Part shown: positions 11,611-20,541 of the stretch, piece by piece | How positions within the stretch are numbered: position 1 is the stretch's first letter | Layout: every line of letters begins with the position of its first letter | Assembly: GCA_019113175.1 (NCBI GenBank) | Contig: DXHY01000029.1 | Coordinates: 22,419 to 86,418, forward strand | Direction of reading: 5' to 3' | Source of the DNA: Candidatus Eisenbergiella stercoravium | GTDB lineage: Bacteria > Bacillota > Clostridia > Lachnospirales > Lachnospiraceae | DNA length: 64,000 nucleotides | The notes under the pieces: generated by a model | Told to the model about the DNA's origin: nothing | Seen by the model: the letters and a program-made list of their open reading frames with translations, nothing else | Databases searched by the model: none | Program-made: the position numbers and the translations under genes

Positions 11611-13602
11611 ATGAAGAAAATTACATATCATAGACCTGCAGGCGACAATTCCCTGTTCCTTGCGCAGTGGGACGGGCAGGGACGGCTTGTTTCGCTTCAG
11701 AACAGCCAGGACAGAGAGGCAGCGAACTGGGTACGTGGGGAGCAGGTCTGGGGAACCGTGTACTGCAAACCGGAGCTGACCGTTGAGGTGGAACGCCGGT
11801 TTACGGAAAGGGGAACACTGGCAGAATGCTATATTTTCCGAAATGAGACAGCCTTTGATATCTATACGGTGGGAACACAGATTGGAATCTGTATTCAGCT
11901 TCCGGATTATTATACTGATGCAGCGGTATGCATGACACAATGCTGTAACACCCATTTGTGGTGTGGAGGAAGCAGTAGCTGGATCTGCGCACTCCGGATG
12001 GGCGGAGGCACAATCAATCTGGGGATGGTGCTGACAAGGGGAAGTCTGAAGGGTTACAGCGTGCAGAGAAATCTGGAGAGGGAAAGCAATGACAGGGGCG
12101 CCTTCCTCCTGCATCCGGAGAATTTTCACATCAGACCGGGCGAGTCCGTACAGGTGGAGTGGGAGCTGTTCTGGTTTACGGATCGGGCGGATTTTCGAAG
12201 AAAGGTGCTGGCCTGCCCCGGATTTGTCTGGATTGAGGCGGAGCATTTCCTGCTGTTTGACGGAGAGACTGTCCGGTTTAAGGCTTTCACCGGCAAAGAG
12301 GATGGAAGGAGAAACGAAGAAAATGGGAATGGCCTGAAAGAAGCTGGCGTGGAAATATGCCGGCAGCGGCCGACGGTATACAGGAACGGAGAAATGATCG
12401 ATTTTTCCTGGGAGAATGGCGTGGCAGAGGTTGTGGACAGGCCGGAGAGCTGTGGAAAATACCGATATGAGATAGAATGGATGGGGAAGCGTTCACAGGC
12501 TGTTTTCCTTATTCAGCCGGAAATACGGAGGCTGGCGGAACGCCGCTGCAGATTTATCGCCGGGAAGCAGCAGTGCAGGGATGAGGAAAGCTGTCTGAAT
12601 GGCGCTTATCTGATTTATGATAACGAAGAGGGGCAGCAGTATTACAGCCATGCGTTCAATGATCATAACGGCGGAAGGGAACGGGTCGGAATGGGAGCTC
12701 TGCTGGCTAAATACCTGCAGGAGCATCCGGACCGGGAACTGGAGGAAAGCCTGGACAGATTTGTGCGGTTTGTCAGGAGAGAGCTTCTGGACGAGAAGAC
12801 CGGCGTGGTGTATGACGATGTACGGCGGGATGAGGAGTGGAAGCGTCTGTACAATTATCCATGGATCTGCGTTCTGTTTCTGGAGATGTTCCGCCTGAAA
12901 GGGGATCAATGGTATTTAAAGGCTGCTTATCGGGTGATGACGGCCTATTACAGAGAGGGCGGCAGCCGGTTCTATGCCATTGCCATTCCCATGCGGGAAT
13001 CCGTGGAGCTTTTCCGGGAAAACGGGATGGGAGAGGAAGCAGAGCGGCTTCTTGCGCTTTACCGGGAGCACGGGGACAGGATCGCGGAGCTGGGAAAGAA
13101 CTATCCTGCTCATGAGGTGAAGTATGAGCAGAGCATCGTTGCTCCTGCGGCGGTTTATCTCTGCGAGCTTTACCATCTGACAGGAGAGGGAAAATATGCC
13201 CGCGCGGCCGGAGAGCAGCTTGCTGTGCTTGAACTGTTTCAGGGGCTTCAGCCGGATTATCATATGCATGAGGTGGCGATCCGCCATTGGGACGGGTACT
13301 GGTTCGGAAAACGTGCCTGCTATGGGGATACCTTCCCTCATTACTGGAGTGCGCTGACGGGAATCGCATTCCGGGAGGCCGAAGGGGTTCCGGGCTGTGA
13401 AGCCTATGCCGACAGAGCGGAGGAGGTACTCAGGGGTCCTCTGAGCCTGTTTTTTACGGACGGAAGCGCTTCCTGCGCCTGTGTTTATCCCATGACGGTG
13501 AACGGCCGTCCCGGGAGCTATTATGATCCCTGGGCCAATGACCAGGACTGGGGGCTGTATTTTTATCTGAAATATGCAAAAAAGGGCCTGCCGGCAGGAT
13601 GA
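11611..13602 (+). CDS. Six-hairpin glycosidase-like protein of unknown specificity
   Basis: A 663-residue cytoplasmic protein (no signal peptide). Residues 1-230 look beta-rich. From about 330 to the end there are repeated helical pairs with aromatic and acidic residues (YSHAFNDHNGGRERVG, EEWKRLYNYPWICVLF, MHEVAIRHWDGYWFG, GSYYDPWANDQDWG), the look of an (alpha/alpha)6 barrel such as those in many glycoside hydrolases. I cannot assign a GH family or name the catalytic acids. The following DUF4091 gene, also tied to carbohydrate metabolism, supports a role on an imported oligosaccharide. The start has a modest GGGAGA 8 bases upstream. It is probably in one operon with the DUF4091 gene. Confidence 0.6.
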   Translation: MKKITYHRPAGDNSLFLAQWDGQGRLVSLQNSQDREAANWVRGEQVWGTVYCKPELTVEVERRFTERGTLAECYIFRNETAFDIYTVGTQIGICIQLPDYYTDAAVCMTQCCNTHLWCGGSSSWICALRMGGGTINLGMVLTRGSLKGYSVQRNLERESNDRGAFLLHPENFHIRPGESVQVEWELFWFTDRADFRRKVLACPGFVWIEAEHFLLFDGETVRFKAFTGKEDGRRNEENGNGLKEAGVEICRQRPTVYRNGEMIDFSWENGVAEVVDRPESCGKYRYEIEWMGKRSQAVFLIQPEIRRLAERRCRFIAGKQQCRDEESCLNGAYLIYDNEEGQQYYSHAFNDHNGGRERVGMGALLAKYLQEHPDRELEESLDRFVRFVRRELLDEKTGVVYDDVRRDEEWKRLYNYPWICVLFLEMFRLKGDQWYLKAAYRVMTAYYREGGSRFYAIAIPMRESVELFRENGMGEEAERLLALYREHGDRIAELGKNYPAHEVKYEQSIVAPAAVYLCELYHLTGEGKYARAAGEQLAVLELFQGLQPDYHMHEVAIRHWDGYWFGKRACYGDTFPHYWSALTGIAFREAEGVPGCEAYADRAEEVLRGPLSLFFTDGSASCACVYPMTVNGRPGSYYDPWANDQDWGLYFYLKYAKKGLPAG

Positions 13603-13680
13603 AAAAGGCTGAACGGAAGGAGAATGTCCGGGCGGAACTTCGGATGAAGAGGATCAGACAGAGAAAGGAATGACGTAGAA

Positions 13681-15399
13681 ATGAAAGGGAGAGAAAAGGA
13701 ACTGGAGTTTTTCCTCGCGGGGAGTCTGGAAAAGGTGTTTCCGGACAAACGGCCGGAGGAATGGAAGGTCGGGGAGAAGCTGTGTATTCTGCGGGGGGAA
13801 ATACCGGCTGTGCAGCTGGTGTATTACAGAAAGCCCGGAGGAAGGTATCCGGTGCCGCCGAGATTTCGCTGTGAAGTGGCCGGTTTTCCTGCAAAGGTCC
13901 GTATGCGGGAGGTGGAGCTGGTGCCCTCCGCATTTCCGTGTTTTGAACGGGTGGATGACAATTATCTGACCACGCAGCCGGGACTTTTCCCGGATCTCTT
14001 AAAGCCCTGTGAGGACGGATGGATTACGCCGCGGGCAGGACAGTACCGGGCACTGTGGATCGATTTTCCGGATACTTCGCAGGTTCCTGCCGGTGAATAC
14101 AGGATGGAGATCAGACTGACGCCTGAGGTGGAAGGAGTCCGTGGAAACGGACAGAGCTGGAAGATGGATGAGGAAGGGAAGGAGGCGCTTACGCAGGAAG
14201 AGCCGCTTTTTGTCATTCTTGAGGTATCCGGTGAAGCGCTCCCGAAACAGAGTCTGATTCATACGGAATGGTTCCATGCGGACTGTGTGGCTGATTATTA
14301 TCATACGGAGGTATTTGGGGAACAGCACTGGAGAGCGCTGGAGAGTCAGATCGCTCTTGCGGCGGAGATCGGCATCAATATGCTGCTGACTCCCGTGTTC
14401 ACGCCGCCGCTGGACACTGCTGTGGGAGAAGAACGCACTACGGTGCAGCTGGTGGATATTTCCGAGAATGAAGAGGGATATCATTTTGAGTTCAGCCGTC
14501 TGGAAAAATGGTGCTGCCTGTGTCGGAAATACGGCATTGAATATCTGGAAATGCCCCATCTGTTTACCCAGTGGGGAGCGGAGGCAACGCCGAAGATTCT
14601 GGTTCGTGCGGGGGGAAAGCTGCAGAAACGGTTTGGTTGGCATGTCCCCGCAGAGAGTCCGGCTTACAATGAGTTTTTGCAGGAATTTCTTCCGGCACTG
14701 CAGGCAAAACTGCAGGATCTGGGATATGACAGGGAACATGTATACTTCCATATTTCTGATGAACCCTCGGAGGCTCAGCTGGAGAGCTATGGAAAAGCGA
14801 AGAAGATGACGGAAGGTCAGCTGGACGGCTGGAAGGTGATTGATGCGCTCAGCGATTATGCCTTTTACGAAAAAGGGCTGGTGAAGAATCCGGTCCCTTC
14901 GAATGATCATATTCAGTCGTTTGCGGATCATGGGGTGCCGGATCTCTGGACCTATTACTGCTGTGCTCAGGGAGTGGAGGTGCCGAACCGCTTCTTTGCC
15001 ATGCCTTCCGCAAGGAACCGGATCATGGGTGTGTTGATGTACCTGTATGAGATTAAGGGCTTTCTGCACTGGGGCTACAATTTTTATAATTCCGGCTTTT
15101 CCAGAAAGCACATCGATCCCTTCTATGATACCCATGCGGACTATTCCTTCCCGTCCGGAGATTCGTTCCTGGCCTATCCGGGGCCGGATGGTGAGGCTTA
15201 TTCCTCACTGAGGGCGCAGGTGCAGATGGAAGGCCTGCAGGACTTGAGGGCGCTTCAAAAGCTGGAAGAGAAGATTGGAAGAAAGCGGGTTCTGGATCTG
15301 ATATACGAAGGGCAGGAAGGGCCATTTACCTTCCGCAAATATCCCACTGACGCGCAGTGGCTGTACCGGCTTCGGGAAAGAATCGCGGACGCGCTGTGA
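13681..15399 (+). CDS. DUF4091 domain protein, putative glycoside hydrolase
   Basis: 572 residues. The N-terminal third is beta-rich, followed by a barrel-like region (residues about 190-470) with conserved-looking HISDEPS and HWGYNFYN motifs. The C-terminus, with the SFLAYPGPDG...SLRAQVQMEGLQDLRAL signature, matches the DUF4091 family. Members are found beside carbohydrate-active enzymes in Firmicutes, but the reaction is not established. There is no signal peptide, so the protein is intracellular. It begins 78 bases after the preceding gene and ends at a strong terminator, so the two form a transcription unit. Confidence 0.75.
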   Translation: MKGREKELEFFLAGSLEKVFPDKRPEEWKVGEKLCILRGEIPAVQLVYYRKPGGRYPVPPRFRCEVAGFPAKVRMREVELVPSAFPCFERVDDNYLTTQPGLFPDLLKPCEDGWITPRAGQYRALWIDFPDTSQVPAGEYRMEIRLTPEVEGVRGNGQSWKMDEEGKEALTQEEPLFVILEVSGEALPKQSLIHTEWFHADCVADYYHTEVFGEQHWRALESQIALAAEIGINMLLTPVFTPPLDTAVGEERTTVQLVDISENEEGYHFEFSRLEKWCCLCRKYGIEYLEMPHLFTQWGAEATPKILVRAGGKLQKRFGWHVPAESPAYNEFLQEFLPALQAKLQDLGYDREHVYFHISDEPSEAQLESYGKAKKMTEGQLDGWKVIDALSDYAFYEKGLVKNPVPSNDHIQSFADHGVPDLWTYYCCAQGVEVPNRFFAMPSARNRIMGVLMYLYEIKGFLHWGYNFYNSGFSRKHIDPFYDTHADYSFPSGDSFLAYPGPDGEAYSSLRAQVQMEGLQDLRALQKLEEKIGRKRVLDLIYEGQEGPFTFRKYPTDAQWLYRLRERIADAL

Positions 15400-15412
15400 G
15401 GTTACAGGACAC

Positions 15413-15458
15413 ATAAACAGCCGCAGTTTCCGGCAGATCGGAAACTGCGGCTGTTTAT
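15413..15458. terminator. Bidirectional terminator with a 20-bp perfect stem
   Basis: The arms 15413-15432 and 15439-15458 are perfect inverted repeats around a 6-base loop. The outer ATAAACAG/CTGTTTAT ends give U-rich tails on both strands. It lies between convergent genes and can serve both. Confidence 0.88.
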
Positions 15459-15561
15459 CTGCAATAAGCCTGGAGAGCAGCCGCATGGAGGGCAGGTTTA
15501 CCTGCACTGACATGCGGATATTCGACGGGCAGCGGGCAGCCTGCTGCGAGCCGGATCGATT

Positions 15562-16173
15562 TTATTTTTTCAGACTGGTATTGTACATGATCACCGCTTC
15601 GCGGCATTCATATTCGCCCATTTCATAATAGCCCTTCGTAAAGCGGTTCAGCCTTTCCAGCGTAACGGCGCGGTTGGCCCGTTTGGGCTGATCATTGATG
15701 AAGAAAATGCCCTCAGTGTAGTATTCCGCATCGAATTCCGGCGTTCCCTCTTCTTCGTAATAAGGATCGAAGAGAATAACCTTATCCCCGTCGATTCCGG
15801 TCAGCAGGACATAGTGGGCCACTTCAAGAAAAAGGTGCAGGATCACCGCGGCACCTTCATTCAGGGCCTCATAGATCCGGCTTCCCTCTTCCACGACCAC
15901 ATCCTCCCCGGAGAGGAATTCACAGTGGATGGGAAAACGTCTGGTCTCGCTGAAATGATTCAGCCAGTTGGTAATGAAATTCATGGCGGCGGCAGAGGTA
16001 CCCCTTTTGCACAGCTCGCCCTCTGAATTGTAGGTATCCATACAATAGAGCATGATGAATTTGATGAGATCGGGAAAAATTTCTTCCCGTTCAAACAGAT
16101 AGCGGATCCCGTTGATCAGTGAAACGGGGCCGCAGTCATATTCTGACGACTGGCAGATCAGCAGATTCTTCAT
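15562..16173 (-). CDS. C39-like cysteine peptidase family protein
   Basis: 203 residues with the C39-like papain-fold signature: Gln8 and Cys14 in QSSEYDCGP, His120 in EVAHYVLLTG and Asp136 in LFDPYY. C39 domains usually cleave double-glycine leader peptides as part of bacteriocin exporters, but here there is no ABC or membrane part and no signal peptide, so it is a free-standing intracellular protein. No bacteriocin precursor is visible nearby. The ATG at 16173 has AAAGGGTGAGG upstream. The substrate is unknown; an isopeptidase or other thiol role is possible. Confidence 0.65.
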   Translation of the reverse strand: MKNLLICQSSEYDCGPVSLINGIRYLFEREEIFPDLIKFIMLYCMDTYNSEGELCKRGTSAAAMNFITNWLNHFSETRRFPIHCEFLSGEDVVVEEGSRIYEALNEGAAVILHLFLEVAHYVLLTGIDGDKVILFDPYYEEEGTPEFDAEYYTEGIFFINDQPKRANRAVTLERLNRFTKGYYEMGEYECREAVIMYNTSLKK

Positions 16174-16410
16174 AGCGGTACCTCACCCTTTCTCAGCCGG
16201 CCGGCAGAAGATACGTGGTTACAGTTCACTCGACACGTGAAAAAATGTCAGCAGGAATTCCCCGGCCAATCTGTACTTTTTTGAAAAAATGTAGTAATAT
16301 GTATAAGGTGCTTCTCCGATGCAGAGAATGCAGATATATACGGGATCCGCATGCAAAAGTGCGGACTGTTACTGAATATAACGCAGCATTCTGTTTTTGT
16401 CAAGAAAATC
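16174..16410. other. Divergent intergenic region, no gene seen
   Basis: This AT-rich stretch separates the C39-like gene from the peptide operon. I see no convincing coding frame. The promoter of the minus-strand gene should lie here, but no consensus pair stands out. Confidence 0.5.
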
Positions 16411-16439
16411 TTGACAAGAGGGGCAGGTAACGATATAAT
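16411..16439 (+). promoter_or_regulatory. Perfect sigma-A promoter of the peptide operon
   Basis: TTGACA (16411-16416), 17 bases, TATAAT (16434-16439): full consensus on all counts. Transcription would begin about 255 bases before the binding-protein gene. Confidence 0.92.
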
Positions 16440-16445
16440 AAACCA

Positions 16446-16608
16446 ATTTTAAAGGTTCTGTAACAGGAATCTGTTCATTGTGCACAGGGTGCCGTACATG
16501 CGAAGGAGCTCAGCAGAGAGAGCCGTCATGTGCGACGGCGGGACTGCCTGAAAGACGGCCCGCAGCCTTGTGCATCTTCGTGTATTCATATCCGCAGCAG
16601 GCTGCGGC
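16446..16608 (+). ncRNA. Structured mRNA leader, possible cis-regulatory RNA
   Basis: The leader folds into a long-range stem: TGCACAGGG (16481-16489) with 16566-16574, continued by GCCGT (16491-16495) with ACGGC (16555-16559). It encloses a hairpin GCCGTC/GACGGC (16522-16527 with 16534-16539). GCCGT(C) and GACGGC each occur twice, so alternative pairings exclude each other, as in a switch. A second hairpin (16592-16607) lies nearer the gene. It matches no riboswitch class that I can recognise. Confidence 0.4.
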
Positions 16609-16700
16609 GGCCGGGGAATTTCTCTGCATTTTCCGGTTCGTTTCCTTATTATATTTATTTTATTCAGGGAAACCCTGGGAAGTGAAGAGGAGGAAGAAGA

Positions 16701-18383
16701 ATGAGAAAAATCATGAAAAAAGCGCTTGGTTTTACACTTGCCGCACTCATGACACTTTCCCTGGCCGCATGCTCTTCTGCGGGAGGCGGAGCGACCGGGG
16801 AGAGTGCTGTCGGGCAGGGCAGCGCAACGGCAGGCACGTCAACGGAGAGCGCGGCGTCAGGAGCTGCTGCTTCCGGTGAGAAGATCGTTAACGTCGGCGT
16901 AACGGATACGCTGACCAGCTTAAATCCGCTTCTGTTAAACGGCGGAGAGGTGAACAAGTACGCGACAGGGCTGATGTTCCTGCCCCTGATGGAGCTGGAC
17001 GCAGATCTGAATTTCGTTCCCATGGTGGCGGATTCCATCACCACGGAGGACAATCTGAATTTTGTGATTCACATCGATGAGGCGGCCACCTGGTCGGACG
17101 GCACTCCCATCACGGCGGATGATGTGGCATACACGGCACTGCGTCTTGCCAGCCCTGTAGTGAACAATACTTCCATGATGTACTATGTGTTTAGGGGCGT
17201 GGGCGACGACGGCTTTGTGGAGGAAGGTGCGGAGAGCATCGAGGGTGTACAGGTCATCGATGACAAGACCGTACAGTTTACCACCAAGGAGCCGATGGCG
17301 CTGATGACCTTCCTGAATTCCTATGCCAGATATCTCCTGACGCTGCCGAAGCACGTCATCGAGACTTTTGCGGAGGATGAGCTGACGACACAGGCCTGGT
17401 TCAATCAGCCGGACGTGATCAGCGGCCCCTTCTATCTGACGGATTTTGATGTGGATCATTACGTATCCTATACTGCCAATGAAAATTACTGGAAGGGCGC
17501 TCCCAAAATCGATAAGCTGAACATCCGCATTGTGGATGGAAGCCAGCTTTACGCCGGCCTGCAGTCCGGAGAGATCGATATCACGCAGCAGACCATGAGC
17601 GTGATCCCTCCTGAGGATTATGAGAGCGTGGAAGCGCTGGAGAACGTGGAGGTCGTATACGGATCTCCCATAACCAATCAGTCCGTGTTCATTCAGACGG
17701 CAAACGTGCCGGATGCCAGAGTGCGGCAGGCGCTTCTGTATGCTATTGACAGACAGCAGATCCTTGAGCAGCTGCTGAACGGCCACGGCGAGGTGGTGGA
17801 CGGTTTCCTGTCCAGCGCCAGCCCTTATTATGATGAAACGATCACTCCCATCACCTATGATCCCGCAAGGGCGCAGGAGCTTCTTACCGAAGCGGGCTGG
17901 GATGGAAGCCAGACGCTGCGGTTCTACGTGAATTCCGGAGACAGCACCTTTGTAAACGCGGCGACCGTTATGGCAGCGCAGTGGGCGGCAGTGGGCATCA
18001 AGGTGGAAATCACCACGGTGGATTTCGCTACTCTGATGAGCACCGCGGGAAGCAAGGATTATGATATTCTTGCGGTACAGTACACCTATTCCCCGGTAGA
18101 TCCCTACACGGATATGGCGTGGCTGCTTGGTGGAGAAGGAAGCTGGACCGGCTATTCGGATGATGAGGTGAATACGGCGCTTGCGGGTACGCAGACCACC
18201 AGCGATGCAGCGGAGCTGACGAAGCTGTACGGCATTGCGGACCGGAAGGTGCAGGAGGATGTTCCCATGTTCTCCGCCTACATCATCAGCGCACAGGGCG
18301 CGGTAAACAAGCGCCTGACAGGAGCGACTCCCAGCGTGTACGGATTCTTTAATGACGTTCAGAACTGGGATGTGACGGAATAA
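16701..18383 (+). CDS. Peptide ABC transporter substrate-binding lipoprotein (SBP_bac_5)
   Basis: 560 residues. The signal peptide ends in the lipobox LAAC with the lipidated cysteine at residue 23, followed by a Gly/Ser/Thr/Ala-rich tether to about residue 55. The body matches the large class-C binding proteins (OppA/DppA type): TDTLTSLNPLL, the AATWSDGTPITADDVAYT motif and VRQALLYAIDRQQIL are diagnostic. It captures peptides outside the membrane for the four transporter genes downstream. GAGGAGGAA precedes the ATG. A strong hairpin after the gene probably keeps the level of this part of the mRNA higher than the rest. Confidence 0.93.
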   Translation: MRKIMKKALGFTLAALMTLSLAACSSAGGGATGESAVGQGSATAGTSTESAASGAAASGEKIVNVGVTDTLTSLNPLLLNGGEVNKYATGLMFLPLMELDADLNFVPMVADSITTEDNLNFVIHIDEAATWSDGTPITADDVAYTALRLASPVVNNTSMMYYVFRGVGDDGFVEEGAESIEGVQVIDDKTVQFTTKEPMALMTFLNSYARYLLTLPKHVIETFAEDELTTQAWFNQPDVISGPFYLTDFDVDHYVSYTANENYWKGAPKIDKLNIRIVDGSQLYAGLQSGEIDITQQTMSVIPPEDYESVEALENVEVVYGSPITNQSVFIQTANVPDARVRQALLYAIDRQQILEQLLNGHGEVVDGFLSSASPYYDETITPITYDPARAQELLTEAGWDGSQTLRFYVNSGDSTFVNAATVMAAQWAAVGIKVEITTVDFATLMSTAGSKDYDILAVQYTYSPVDPYTDMAWLLGGEGSWTGYSDDEVNTALAGTQTTSDAAELTKLYGIADRKVQEDVPMFSAYIISAQGAVNKRLTGATPSVYGFFNDVQNWDVTE

Positions 18384-18393
18384 AGAGGGCAGA

Positions 18394-18433
18394 GGGCTGT
18401 GCGCTTCCTGATTAGAAGAGAAGCGCATGGCCC
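18394..18433 (+). other. Strong intercistronic hairpin after the binding-protein gene
   Basis: A 14-bp stem (18394-18407 with 18420-18433, two wobble pairs, 12-base loop) lacks a T-run. In ABC operons such hairpins protect the upstream binding-protein mRNA from 3' decay. Confidence 0.6.
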
Positions 18434-18490
18434 GGAACCCATCAGGATATCTGGAATTACAGTATGTTTGGAAACGGATGAGGAACAGTC

Positions 18491-19462
18491 ATGTCGCATT
18501 TGCTTGAGGTACAGGGACTGACCACGTCTTTCTCCGCGGATTACGGGGAAACGGTCAGCGTGGATCACATCAGTTTTTATGTGGATGAGGGAGAGACGGT
18601 CTGCATCGTGGGAGAATCCGGATGCGGAAAGTCCGTCACCTCACTTTCAATAATGGGATTATTGGGAAGGGGCGGAGCTGTCACTGACGGTTCTGTCCTG
18701 TTTGACGGTAAGAACCTTCTTGACCTGTCGGAAAAGGAGCTGGATGAGATCCGGGGAAACCGGATGTCGATGATCTTCCAGGATCCGCTGACTTCCCTGA
18801 ACCCCGTTTTTACCATCGGAAATCAGATCACGGAAAGCATCCGCACGCATATGCATCTGGATAAGCAGGAAGCCGCGGCGCGGGCGGAGAAGATTCTTTC
18901 CCAGGTGGGCATGCCGGATGCGCATGCCGCCATGAAAAAATATCCGCATACGCTGTCCGGCGGAATGCGGCAGAGAGCCATGATCGCCATGGCGCTGTGC
19001 TGCAACCCGGCGCTGCTGATTGCGGATGAGCCCACAACTGCTCTGGATGTGACCATTCAGGCGCAGATCATGAGCCTTCTGAAAAAACTGAAAAAGGAGA
19101 TCGGAATGTCGCTCATTCTGATCACGCATGATATCGGACTGGTTGCGAGCATGGCGGACCGGGTGCTGGTGATGTATGCGGGGCAGATCATTGAGGAGGC
19201 CCCGGTAAAGGAGCTGTTTGCCTCCCCTCATCATCCCTATACCCGCGCGCTGCTGGCCACGGTTCCGAGCATTTATGACGGGCCGGACAGGGAGCTTGTT
19301 TCCATTCCCGGCATTGTACCGGAAAACTATGATTCTATCACTGGCTGCCGTTTCGCGGACCGCTGTGCGTTCCGAAGGCCCGAGTGCGACAGGCCGCAGG
19401 AGGATCAGGCGGCCGGTGAGGGACGCAGGGTCAGATGCGCCAGATGGAAGGAAGTACGGTAG
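18491..19462 (+). CDS. Peptide ABC transporter ATP-binding protein (OppD/DppD type)
   Basis: 323 residues with Walker A GESGCGKS, signature LSGGMRQR, Walker B LLIADEPTTALD and an H-loop ITHD. The C-terminal oligopeptide extension carries the cysteine cluster (GCRFADRCAFRRPEC) found in this family, often an iron-sulfur or metal site. It hydrolyses ATP together with the OppF-type partner to drive peptide import. It lies within the peptide operon, immediately before the second ATPase. Confidence 0.94.
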   Translation: MSHLLEVQGLTTSFSADYGETVSVDHISFYVDEGETVCIVGESGCGKSVTSLSIMGLLGRGGAVTDGSVLFDGKNLLDLSEKELDEIRGNRMSMIFQDPLTSLNPVFTIGNQITESIRTHMHLDKQEAAARAEKILSQVGMPDAHAAMKKYPHTLSGGMRQRAMIAMALCCNPALLIADEPTTALDVTIQAQIMSLLKKLKKEIGMSLILITHDIGLVASMADRVLVMYAGQIIEEAPVKELFASPHHPYTRALLATVPSIYDGPDRELVSIPGIVPENYDSITGCRFADRCAFRRPECDRPQEDQAAGEGRRVRCARWKEVR

Positions 19463-19485
19463 ATTCCGAAATGGAGGATGACGAA

Positions 19486-20541
19486 GTGCAGAAAAACGAA
19501 AGCAATCTCAATGGGCTTCCGGGAAAGGAGCCTCCCGAGGGAGGACGTATCCTGCTGGAAGTTACCGATCTGAAAAAATACTATCCCTTAAAGGGCGGGA
19601 TCATCACCCATACCACCGGCTATATCCATGCGGTGGACGGCGTGAGCTTTTCCGTCCGGGAAGGGGAGACGCTGGGACTGGTGGGAGAATCCGGCTGCGG
19701 AAAATCCACCATCGGCAGACAGATTGTCGGACTGGAGAAGCCTACGGATGGGATGATCCATTTTGACGGAAGGGATCTGTCAGCCCTGAAGGCAAAGGAG
19801 ATGAAGGGTATCCGCACGCAGCTTCAGATGGTATTTCAGGATCCCTATTCTTCTCTGAATCCCAGGAAACATATTTATGAAATTCTTGCCCAGCCCATGC
19901 TTTACCATCATATTGCGACAAAGGCTACGGTAGGAAAGGAGCTGGAACGCATTCTGGATATGGTTGGCCTTTCCAGAAATGTTCTGGGAAGATATCCCCA
20001 TGAATTTTCCGGCGGACAGAGACAGAGAATCGGAATCGCGAAGGCACTGTCCCTGAATCCCCGCTTCCTGGTCTGTGATGAGCCGGTGAGCGCTCTGGAT
20101 GTGTCCATTCAGGCGCAGATTCTGAACCTGTTGAAATCTCTGCAGAAGGAACTGAACCTGACCTGCATTTTTGTGGGACATGGTCTGGGAGCGGTCAACT
20201 ATGTGAGCGACCGGATCGCGGTCATGTATCTGGGAAAGATCGTGGAGATCGGAAAGGCGGCGGATGTGTTCCGCACCCCTGCCCATCCTTACACGAAGGC
20301 GCTGATCGCGGCGGCTCCGGTGCCGGATCCGGAAGCGGCGGGGCAGGAAAAAAAGCTTCTGGAAGGGGAGGTGGGCTCCAGCCAGGAGCCGCCTGCCGGA
20401 TGCAGATTCCATCCCAGATGTCCCTTCGCACAGGAAAGCTGCCGGAATCAGGAGCCGCAGATGTGCGAGGTGAAGGCGGGAAGCGGTCATTTTTCGGCCT
20501 GCCCCGTCATGAACGGAAAGGAGGCGCAGGCGCATGGGTAA
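19486..20541 (+). CDS. Peptide ABC transporter ATP-binding protein (OppF/DppF type)
   Basis: About 351 residues. Walker A is GESGCGKST, the signature is FSGGQRQR and Walker B is LVCDEPVSALD. The family C-terminal extension with CRFHPRCPFAQESC is present. I prefer the GTG at 19486 because GGAGG lies 8 bases upstream; in-frame ATGs at 19435, 19444 and 19471 overlap or abut the previous gene and lack a well-spaced ribosome binding site. It pairs with the OppD-type protein to form the two-ATPase motor. The next gene overlaps by 8 bases, so translation is coupled. Confidence 0.92.
   Translation: MQKNESNLNGLPGKEPPEGGRILLEVTDLKKYYPLKGGIITHTTGYIHAVDGVSFSVREGETLGLVGESGCGKSTIGRQIVGLEKPTDGMIHFDGRDLSALKAKEMKGIRTQLQMVFQDPYSSLNPRKHIYEILAQPMLYHHIATKATVGKELERILDMVGLSRNVLGRYPHEFSGGQRQRIGIAKALSLNPRFLVCDEPVSALDVSIQAQILNLLKSLQKELNLTCIFVGHGLGAVNYVSDRIAVMYLGKIVEIGKAADVFRTPAHPYTKALIAAAPVPDPEAAGQEKKLLEGEVGSSQEPPAGCRFHPRCPFAQESCRNQEPQMCEVKAGSGHFSACPVMNGKEAQAHG

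Noticed and set aside
16478..16879. A 133-codon plus-strand frame over the leader of the peptide operon
   Set aside because: It overlaps the binding-protein gene in another frame, has no ribosome binding site and covers a structured leader.
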